This document shows, piece after piece, positions 30,660 through 40,600 of a stretch of DNA of 53,047 bases. The position numbers and the translations under genes were made by a program. Position 1 is the first letter of the stretch. Each line of letters begins with the position of its first letter. The stretch is from Trametes villosa (lineage: Eukaryota > Basidiomycota > Agaricomycetes > Polyporales > Polyporaceae), in NCBI GenBank assembly GCA_002964805.2, contig PUDQ02000054.1, positions 1 to 53,047 on the forward strand, in the 5' to 3' direction. Under the pieces are notes generated by a model that did no database searches, was not told the DNA's origin, and worked only from the letters and a program-made list of their open reading frames with translations.

Positions 30660-31372
30660 TGATACGCCCGGTGCACCGCTGACTCCAGAAATCGCGACAC
30701 AGGCGGCGGCGCGCACACTTGGATTTTGCGATGGCAGCGCGCGCGCAGAGCTCGCGACAGGGCCTTGGGAGCGAGTGCGCGCAGGAGCTCATTGGGCAGC
30801 GCGGAGCGCGAGTCACTGTCAAGAGGCGGGCGCAGCACACGCGGTGCCCTATCAGGTGCGGGCGCTAATGTCGCGGCAGGCATTCCAAGCGCGCGCGCAG
30901 TGGGTGCGCGATGGGCGCGACGGTCCGCGCACGGCGCGGAGCGGTTCCCGAGAAGCGGTCTAGGCCGCGCTCGGGTCCAGGCTTGCGTAGCTACGATCCC
31001 TCCATGTATCTTCGCGCCTCGGGCGCTAGACAATTCAGATTCCTTTCCCCCTCACCCTCAGGAGCTCAATTTGCGTCTGCGTCCCCTCTGCGAATAGCGT
31101 CCTGCGTTGTGTTGCGTTGCGTTGCGAACTGCGCCCCTGCGTCTTCCCTAGCGTTCCCGCTTGCGCTCTCACTGCGAAGCCTACCCGCCAGCGCTCCGCG
31201 TACGCGTTGCGATCCGCGCGAGACTTGCCAGCGCATCGCGCTTTCGCCGCAAGGGCACCCCGACTCGAACCCAGCCTCTCCTCAGCTTCGCGCTTAGCTT
31301 CCCTACAGGCCTCGTCCTCCGAAGGCCCTCGGCCTGTCTCTGGTTGCCCCTAGGGGATAGTTGAGTGCATCA
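30660..31372 (+). repeat. 3' LTR
   Basis: 713 bp, near-identical to 23792-24504 and followed by the GCGC target duplication. Confidence 0.9.
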
Positions 31373-34300
31373 GCGCTTCCCTGAGAAGGGTGGTGTCGCT
31401 TTTGAGCGGGCAGACAACCAGCCCCTCAGGAACGGTGCTCGATGCTTCCCTCTGTCTCTTGCTCTGCAGACTCCCCGGAAGCGTAGTGGACCTACCACCA
31501 GGGCAAAGATCACCAACAACCAGCTTACGCTCAACCAACAGCTGCGTAAGGACTTGATCCAGGTACGCCCGCTGCTACTGTATGTGTATGATATTGCTTA
31601 TATATGTATAGTCTACCACACGTCTTGCCGTCACCTCGATCGAGCTTGCCGTGCCTGATCAGGCGGAGATCCTTCGCGAGCGCCACGAGTCTCTCAATCT
31701 CCCCTCTATCGGCGATGAGAACAACCATTATTACGGGACGATGCAGCTGAACCTGTCGCCTGCGCAGACGAGTGATGTGACCCAAGCACGTTAGTGTAAA
31801 TATATTTGTATCGTTGTAATAATCTGACCACGTCATAGTCACAAAGTTTCATGAAGCGCAGGGGAACTTTGGTGGGGTCCACATCGACAGAGGAGACGCC
31901 CTGTCTGCCTACACGAACCTCACATGCTGCAGCGATCTACACGGCGGAGAGGAGCCTGGGTACTTCTTCATCCTGACCTTTGGTGTGTGCGTTCGTCTTG
32001 CTGGAGTCTGCGCGGTTGGCTTCTCTGGGCGACACCGCCACGGCGGCTTTCCACCTACGGCACTTCCTGGAACCCTACCTCACCCAGCATCTTACCGCGT
32101 TGTCGTTGTCGCGTACCCTCCGCACATCCAGTTTGATGCTTCAGGCAAGTTTGCGTTCGGTCACGCTGGTCCTGGTATGTTGGATATGTTCAAGGAGTTC
32201 GTTGACCCTCTGTGAGTGCAATGTATGCACATATCAATCACTCACTAAGTACTTGATTAGGCTCGACGACGTGGTGCAGAACAACAATGCAGCGACGATG
32301 CTGACCGATGGCATTGCGCTAACCACCGAGAAGGCTTTGGTCAACTACGCTGGACGGGGCATCGCGCAGCTAGCCTTCGGCTTGCTTAAGCAGCTCCCAC
32401 CATCGATGAAGGTGAAGTTGGACGTCGACACCCTTCTCAGCGCCATTACATACCAGGTGCCCGACTCTGATGAGCGACTCGCTTTGGACCCCTGGGATCT
32501 CGCTCCTGGACTTGACGACTCGACCGCACGCATGGAGGCACAGGCGCGCTGGACCGAGTCATGCGAGAAGGTCCAGGTCTTCTTCCCTGAAGTCCATGCG
32601 CGTACCGGTGCGATCGAAGCTGAGGAAGATGATGAAGATGGCAGCGACGAAGAGGGCAGCGACAACAATGAACCTGACAGCCCGTCCAGGAACTTGCGCC
32701 GTAAGTTTTAAGTATTGTTTTGTATTATATGACAATACTAACCTATTTTCTAGGCAAGCGTGCACCGGCGACGCGTCCGTCCACTTCTAGTGGCCGCAAG
32801 CTCAGGAGTAAGTCCATGTTTGATAATTGGCAAGTTTACGTCTGACATGCTATGGTTCTCAGAGGGGAAGGAGACCGCTGGTAACTAGCCTTGATATGTT
32901 GATATGTTGTTTGTATGTCTCAGACTGTGTAACAGCGCTTGCAGGAACGATTCACAAAGGCCGTGTGCGAACCATGCAGCATCTTCGGCTGCAGGATCCA
33001 TACCAACCCACGGGTACAAGCTCACCGACTCCTGATCCCGAGGAATCTGAGTCTCCTGAGGAAGAACCTGAGGACGCGGTGAGAGACTTGCGTTCCGCAC
33101 ATAAGCGTCCCAGGTTATCACTGCCACCCGAGTTGGAGAAGTCTGGTGATGAAGATGGCGGCAATGTTGAAGGTTTGATATTCTTTTTACCAGTGATATG
33201 CAGCTGACTCCCGCTCCATAGATGCAGAGGATACCGCGGCTCTCACGCCCAGTAGTGATGACGAATCAGACGGTTCAGCCTATCAGCCTGAGCTACCACG
33301 CAAGGCGATGGCAAAACCCTCTCTCCCTTCGGGTGCAGAGTATACCCGCTACTGGACTGGGAGTAGCGCACTTGTGGCTCAGGACTCAACCGAAGGTGTG
33401 CAGTATATTGATTACATATTCTTCGCTATCTGACATTACTACTCGTGAAGGGGCGGTGGTAGATATGGAGACTGAGGCGCCGGAGGTTCCTAGCGAACCG
33501 GAGGATACAATGGATGGTAAGTGCTGTAGCGGGTACTAAGGCAGTTCTATCATCTGATCATGGTTCACAGTTGACGAAGCACCCTCACGCCGTAAGTTAA
33601 TATCTACAAATGTGCTATTTGTGTAATCTAACTTTGTGCAGCTTACGACAACTTATTCAAGAGCCTCAGCAAGTCTAAGCTGCAGGCTCACCTGCGCGAC
33701 GTTACTGCCGCTGCAATGAAGATGCGGGGGATGGCGCTCAAACCACTCAAACAAAGTGATGTCGACACACACCGCGCACTCATTAAGATGGTCGAAGGTG
33801 TCAGCAAGAAGAATGTCGACTTCTCTGAAGACTTTGTTGCCTGCATTCCCAACATCTGGCAGGCCGTCACTAGCCAGACCATGCTTGTCGACCTCCACGC
33901 CTTACAGGTTGCCATGTCACGTGCCGAGATCATGGGTGCAGTCAGCGCAGCGTGGACATGGCTCGACGTCAATCTGCCCAACGAGTGCATGAAGCGCCTG
34001 ACACACGGAGGTACGTTATGCAGGTCATTTGAGTCTCTAACCATACTAAACTGACATTCACAGACAATGACAAGGGAGCTACGAACGACTGGCTGTCTCA
34101 GCTCCTGAACGATGTCAAGACCCATGCCCGTGCTGGCCGTATGCCGGGAGTCTTCCAGGCGTCTGCGTATGGTCTCAACGTTCCGAACGATCCTGTGGCA
34201 CGCTTCAATGCTGTTCATGGGATTGTCTCCCCCGTGAAACTCAACGAGAGCATCGTTACGACCATCCACAAGATCCTCTGGACTTGGCTCAGATACCCTT

Positions 34301-35741
34301 CGAAGGACACGAGCCGCATTCAGGGTACCTTTGTTCGTCACCTGGTCATGACCTTCAACCCCAACATCCTCCTCCTCCCTGGCGTCTGGGCGGCCTACCG
34401 CAGTGCACGCTCGACGTGTCTTCCTACCGAGGACCAGAAGTTGACGTCCGCGACATTCATTCCCACCTGCCTCAGTACCTTCCAGAAGGACCTCCTTTCT
34501 CTTCCTATGGCGCACGAGGGTACCGTGGAGGCTGATCTCTACTCTGAGATCCAGGCCCAGGTCAGCAGCTACAGGGAGTCTTGGCAACAAATCCTTGCAG
34601 GCGGAAAGTTCACCGCCACTTCTTCGCGTGCGCTAGAAATCATGGCTGCACCCCCTGTCCCATCTGGTTCTACGCTATCACCGGTTGAGGCAGCAGCAAC
34701 ACGGTTGGAGAGCTTCATCCGCGACCTTCTATGCTTCCTCCCCACCTTCAGCAATGCTCGTCCTCGCACATACAACGCCTGGCAAGCCGTTGTCAAAGAA
34801 GATCTGGACTTCTTCCTTCTTTTCCGTCAGCGCGCGCCACAGATGGAGCAGGCATCTTCGTACGGGGCGTTCCTCCATTGCACAACCACATACGGCCCCG
34901 GTGTTCTTGCTAGTCACATTTGCTGGCGTGCGCTCTCCTACCGCTCGCAATGGGCCCGGAACACCACCGACTTCACCGATCTTGTCTTCCCAGACTACGA
35001 CCACTTCAAGCTCGCGGTTGCTGCTGTCGGAGCTGCCACAGGCCTTCAGGATCGGGAGCTTCTCAAGTACATTTGCAATTTCAACGCGTATGGTAGCGCA
35101 CGCAACCCATCCCTGGAGGCCGCGGAGCAGTACTTCCAAGCTGAGGCGGATTGGACGACCCTTCTGAATGGCGCAGAGCACGTGACCTATTCTAAGGCGT
35201 TCAACTTCTTCCACAAACTCCCTGGTGTTGGCAGCCTCATAGCATCCCTCATCACCTCCGATCTTGTCTACACCAACAAAGTCACGATGCCTACCATCGA
35301 CGAGATGGGCGGAATGATTTTTCGGATCTCCAAAGGTGCAGTTGCTTGTCTGCGGCAGCTCGGCCTTGTCCAGTCCCCTGCAACGCTCGAAGAGGTCGTC
35401 TCCGCAGTCGGCTCGCTCTACAACACCCTCTACAGCGCGTTCACCGATGAGGAGTTGGAGGAGATGATGTTTGACCCTATCATGTTTGAACACCTGCTGT
35501 GCAAGTATCAACGCGTCGAGAAGAAGGCGAAGGCTTTGGAGAAGAAGTGGGGAAAGGTGGGGAAGACCGGTTCAAAGAAGGGTAAGTAGCTTAGCAGGGA
35601 TGATCGGGAATGGCCTTTGCTTGTGTAGCACAGTTGTCGACCAAGTGTAACCCCAGTATGATGTACGTTGATGAGACTTTGCATGTATCACGCTTGCGTA
35701 AAGGTGTGAAAGCTGCAGACTGAACATTAAGACACTCAAGT

Positions 35742-36984
35742 CTACGACACTGACATCGACACATCCTTGCTGCCTGCATCCTGATCCTGCAATGTCAACC
35801 GCTTCAACCTCTGACGTGGCTCCTGCGTAATGCTCTCGTCCTTATCCCCATAACCAGTCTTCCGCTTGAGCTTCTTGAGCGGAGAAACCGTCTGGAGGCT
35901 TAACTCCTTGAGCGCTGAAGTGTTGTAGTCCTGTAAGCGTTGATTAGAATTATATAGGCCCAGAGTATAACGAACCTACCGTAAGAACTGCACGACTCAG
36001 GACACAGATTGCACGCAGCTTGGGTAGGAATATAAATTCGTGTGGCCCAATCTTCAGTGCTGCAAAGGCAACCTGGAGTTCAACCATCGTCCCGGGACAG
36101 ATGCTCTCCGGTTTGATCAGCTTATAAGAACTGGCTGCATTTAGATAGTCACACAAGCCTAAATAATACACAACACACCTGCGTTCATCTGCACCCACAC
36201 TGTGCTCCCAGTATTCGACCACGTTTTCTTGCGTATGAATTTGAGTAGTGAGATGAGGCTGCAGAATACCGTACGGGTCAATGACCTCGCTCAAGTTGCC
36301 CTTCGGCTCGCCTTCAGCAAACTTGGCTGGAGTGAAGTACCGGTTCCCAAACTCGAGGGTAAGGCAACCCTCTAGGCGAGAAGGGCTCCAAGTGCGTAGG
36401 GTATTTCCCTGGAGATGCGTGCCAAAGTGCTGGTAAATGGCGACTACAGCCGCAACTGCGTTGTTGAATGGCTTAGTGCCTAGGCCGCTAACCGTCACCG
36501 CCTGCCTCAAATTGATAATCCGGGCTGGGTTTGAGGGAATCCTAGGTGTATCGTCATGATTCACAAATGCATAGACTCACAGAATATTCAGGGACACGTA
36601 CTGGGCTCTCCTCACAGGTGGAAGGTTAGTCTGGACTAAGAAGCCCTGGACCCTCAATACGAGCTCCTCCGGAGGTGCAGTACGGCCGGGGCGTTGTTGA
36701 ATCAGCGTCAAGAGCTGACCATCCTGCTGCTCGAGTATCTCTGAACTGTTGACCAGATGTGCTCGCTAATATTGGTGAGCTATGTCCCAGACAACGGGTG
36801 AAGGTAACGTACATCTGCGAGGCTGCAAAGCTGAGGACATGGGCCTTCTTCTTCTGCGCGCAGGGTCATACACTCGAGAAGTGTACCCTCTGAATACTGA
36901 GGTGAGTGTACTTCATAAGGCTGCAGCTATACAATACGTACGGTACTTGGACACATGTTCATAGAGATGTCTGAGGAACGACAT
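35742..36984 (-). CDS. Unrecognised 351-residue protein
   Basis: Five exons on the minus strand: 36984-36942, 36889-36813, 36765-36581, 36541-35980 and 35930-35742, totalling 1,056 nt with all phases consistent. A 42-nt GT...AG stretch inside the fourth exon (around 36136-36180) is in frame and may be an optional intron. The protein starts MSFLRHLYEHVSKYQGT. Its middle has a Leu/Gln-rich segment and a compact region ending GCLTLEFGNRYFTPAKF. The last exon is basic and low-complexity (LKKLKRKTGYGDKDE). There is no signal peptide, membrane segment or catalytic motif I recognise. It is convergent with the dioxygenase-HhH gene, whose stop is 152 bp away, and divergent from the 696-codon gene, so the three may form one functional set. 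No function is assigned. Confidence 0.62.
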
Positions 36985-37553
36985 GGCTTCCGAGTAGGAT
37001 AGAAATGAGCAGAAAGTGTGCGGTCAAGAGGAATGTGGTTGGAGAGGTGCGCAACCGTGGTGGGTCAGTTCCAAGAGATGTGCGAAGGCCATTGCATTGG
37101 GGACATGTCAATTGCAAATGCGGGGTGGACGGTCTAGAGCGACCGTTCGTACGACAAGCTGCCGCACCAATTGCAAACAGGCAGCGCATCCCAAGTCGGC
37201 CAAGACACGGCGGGTGCACTTCTGAGCTCCGGGGCTCATCAGCGCAGCTATTGGAAATTCTTGTTCATACAAGCGAATTTGAAAGAACCTCGGTGCAACT
37301 TCAGGCAATGATACTCTGAGCAATGGCAAGTAATGGGTGCGCTCTGTGCACTTCTGTCCATCCTGTCAATGAGCTAGCCTAGATGGCTGAATTCATGCAG
37401 ATATTCAGAACATAGGAGCGACGGGAAGGCAAGGCGGACACTCTGGAGAGGCAGTGCTATCATCGGACGGCTCGTGTCATCCCAAGACTCTGTAAGCGAG
37501 CGGAGTAGAATCCCAAAGTTCTGGGGACCTCGCTGAACTCCGCTGCTGGGCAG

Positions 37554-37560
37554 TATATAA
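37554..37560 (+). promoter_or_regulatory. TATA box of the 696-codon gene
   Basis: TATATAA in CAGTATATAAGGC, 134 bp upstream of the ATG at 37694. The 709-bp gap to the start of the minus-strand gene at 36984 is a shared divergent promoter region. Confidence 0.6.
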
Positions 37561-37693
37561 GGCTGCCAGGTGCGCGGCAACCAGGCAGAGTCCTCACCTC
37601 GAGATCTCTTCATACGTCGCCGTCTCTGCAGTTGAACTTCCTTCTTCTCCTTTTCCAGCACCTTGCTCAACCTCGCCCTCTTATTCTACCACC

Positions 37694-40600
37694 ATGTCCG
37701 GACGTACCACCCGCACCCGCGCTGCTGCTAGCACTGGCGGTAAAATGTATGTGTGCATGTCCACCGCATGCATTCATTTTCTAATGTCCTTTTAGGCCGA
37801 AGGAACTTCGTGCCAAGAAGCAGGCAACCCCAACCAAGACCACGGCAACGAAGTCTGGTGGTGGCCGTAAGGCTGCTACCCCGGCCCGCAAGACGTCAGG
37901 GGCAGCCGCAACCAAGTAAGCAGGTTACTTATCACCATTCTCCCTGTCATGTTCATCTGAGGTATCAGGGCGGTGACCACCCGAGGCAGGGGCCGCAAGG
38001 CTGCCACCGTCTTAGCGGTGGACAGCGAGGCTGAGGAGGCTGGATCTGAAGAAGTGCCCAGTGACTCCGATGAGACCATGGAGGAGGCGACTGCCGACAA
38101 TACTTCGTAAGACATATTCCTCTGTTGCATCCATGTTTATCTGACCACCTTTCCATCAGCGACACGGAGAGCGTCGCTGAGAACACCATGGTCATCAGGT
38201 TAGTTATGACAATCTTGTGTCCTTTCTTAGCCTAACACACCAACAGTGACGATGAGGCCGAGGAACGTCTGGAGGTCGAGTTGACTCCAAAGATTGGGTA
38301 AGTGTGCGTTTACAATGTTATGACTTTCTAACATTGCACCTCATAGCCGCAGCCGTACTGCTGGCTCGAGCCCTCCATCCACGCCGAAGACACCCTCCCC
38401 TGCGTAAGTACCGGCAGCACTCCAATATTTTCCACGTGTCTCACATTATCCTACAGCAAGCCGGCCCGCGGACGTGCTGCCAGGCCGAAGGCTACGCCTG
38501 CCAAGCGTGCCAAGGAGTCAGACTCTGAGGATGAGGTGCAGGAGTGAGTTGAACATTTATACCACCTCACGCAAGTACTAACCGCTCTTCATGAAGGATC
38601 TCTCCAGTCAAGAAGGCTAAGGTGCTGTACGTATATCCTTCCACTGCTGTTTTGTGATATGCTGAGCACATAACTTCAGGGATATCCCCGACAAACTCCC
38701 GGTGATCCCGCTCCCACGTCGGCAGTGAGTTCTATTCATCTTGGCTATATTGTACGCTAACTCCTTTCAGGGACCTGGCTAAGGCTGTTGCGGCCGCTGA
38801 GGTTCACAGGAGGGCTAAGGCTGCTGCTGAGGAGGCTCAGAAGAAGGCTGAGGCCACACAGGCCAAGGTTGAGGCCGCACAGGCCAAGGCAGCTCAGACC
38901 GCCATAAAGCACAATAAGGCTGTCCAGACGGGCACACCTAAGAAGAACAAGGTAGAGGTGGTGATCTCACCCCGCAAGGCATCCACCAAGTCCAAGGCCA
39001 CTGCTGCGAAGAGTGCGAAGGCCCCAGAGTGTGTCCATCCTTACTCACTTCCCTGCTGCACATATACTGACCGTCACCTGTAGCTCTGGGTCACAGTTCT
39101 TTTTGCATGAGACCGACGACGAGGACAAGTACTAGGCTTTCCTTACCAGTATTGTACGGTCCCTTACAATGTGCGGTAGAGCACACCTTCAGCGTCGTCT
39201 GTTTGTCGGCCATGTTCTTGAGCCGCTGCCCATCATGTATGTCATCTCCGCAATATATGTTCTGCATCACACGTTTAAGTCATATTTAGGAAGGAGGACA
39301 CCAACATGAAGGCCGCAGACAGGTACATTCTCCTCATTCTCTCCAAAATCATATAGTAATCTGCACAATAGGTCAACCTACAACAGCAACAACGGGGACA
39401 TCAGCGACGAGGACAACAATGCGGAGGCCACCGCAATGCAGGGTCTTGTTGCCGACATCGATAGCAAGCTGTCCCTGGACATTGACGACCCCGAGGTTGT
39501 TGATGCTACCCTCAAGGACACGTATGAGGGCTTGCCAGTAGTGCGGTGTGTACAGCTCTCCCACCTGCATGAGGCAAATGTGGCTCACATAATATCAGAA
39601 ACTGTGACGCTCTGACCAGTGACGGTGCAGCCATCAACACGGTCCCCTATACCGAAGGGCTTTTGGAGAGACACGATATCAACCCAAGGTATGTCTTTTA
39701 TTTGCAAGACAGGCAGAGTCTGATACGGTATTATTAGTGCCCTAAAGCGTCTCGTGACCTTCAGCACAGATGGCGCCTTTGTTATCAACCCAGCGCGCTT
39801 CGATCCTGCCAAGGTCAGCTTGGTGGCATACGGCGGCAGCATGAATAAGGTGGTGTCCTTCAAGGCGCAGTCTGGACTGCCTTCTCGGGCTATCTGCATG
39901 TCCCTGGGCTACGTTTTTGCAGCAGCTGTGGTAGTTCTAATATAATATAAACCGTCAAATGGCCCAGAGCGCATTACATTAGGAACCGTAGGGGTTCCTA
40001 ATGTAATAGGCTCCCCCGCCGAAAGGCCCGGTGAGCCTCCGGCACCTGCCTAATGGGGCCGGTTTCCGCGGGTGGCTGCTTATGAGCCCCCGGGACTCTT
40101 ATCTCTTGTTGATAACAACCTAATCTCATCTCTCCCGCACTCCCGGGCATGCAGATAGCGCGGGAACTCGGGCGCTTTGACTCTCGGCTGGGCACCACCC
40201 CGATTAGGCAGGCTCCCCTCTCACCTCCCCCCTGGGTAGCTCTCTTCTTGGATATCTCGCTCGTCTCTGGCCCGATTCGCCTGGCAAGTGGCTCTACCGG
40301 TTCGCATTGAATAGGGCTACCATAATCAGCAAACGCGAAGGAAATGCGGTACGTACTGATGTTGTTATGCTAGGTGCAACTAGCCCATATAGGGCGACGC
40401 GATCTGGGCGATAGCTTGCCCGTTTCGCGTCTCCCCGGGGCGCGTGTGGGCTCCCCAGAAAGCGGCTGAACAGGGCTTTCTGGCGAGCCCGGGCGCGCGC
40501 GAATCGACCCGGTGGTTGGGGTTCTGTGCTCCGCCCATCTAGGGCAGGAGCACAGGCTCCCCTCCCTTGGTCAGATCTCGCTCAATTCCGCATGTATACG

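Larger units (their letters stand above)
23792..31372 (+). mobile_element. Gag-only LTR retrotransposon with antisense gene
   Basis: Two 713-bp LTRs (23792-24504 and 30660-31372) with TGATAC...GCATCA ends, flanked by a GCGC duplication at 23788-23791 and 31373-31376. Inside are a Gag gene on the plus strand and an intron-containing gene on the minus strand (28114-29754). No protease, reverse transcriptase, RNase H or integrase is present, so it must depend on a relative for copying. LTR identity by eye is high, with about ten differences clustered near 24390-24415, which means a fairly recent insertion. A polypurine tract precedes the 3' LTR. Confidence 0.9.
23210..35589 (+). pseudogene. 2OG-Fe(II) dioxygenase / helix-hairpin-helix fusion, split by LTR element
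   Basis: Exons: 23210-23243, 23299-23511, 23564-23663, 23716-23791, then after the retrotransposon 31377-31562, 31612-31789, 31839-32211, 32261-32700, 32754-32807, 32863-32880, 32945-33172, 33222-33395, 33451-33516, 33571-33591, 33642-34010 and 34064-35589. They sum to 4,056 nt, exactly 1,351 codons plus TAG. Residues about 262-360 look like a double-stranded beta-helix dioxygenase: GVHID gives the HxD (His277, Asp279), FSGRHRHGG the distal His (about 330), and SYRVVVVAYPP the 2OG-binding Arg. The pattern recalls fungal TET/JBP-like enzymes. An acidic, Ser/Pro-rich linker (about 500-720) joins it to a helical C-terminal half with HKLPGVGSLIASLI, a helix-hairpin-helix, near 1228. Substrate, presumably a nucleic-acid base, is inferred. 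The fourth exon is interrupted by the LTR element, so the gene is broken now. Confidence 0.7.
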
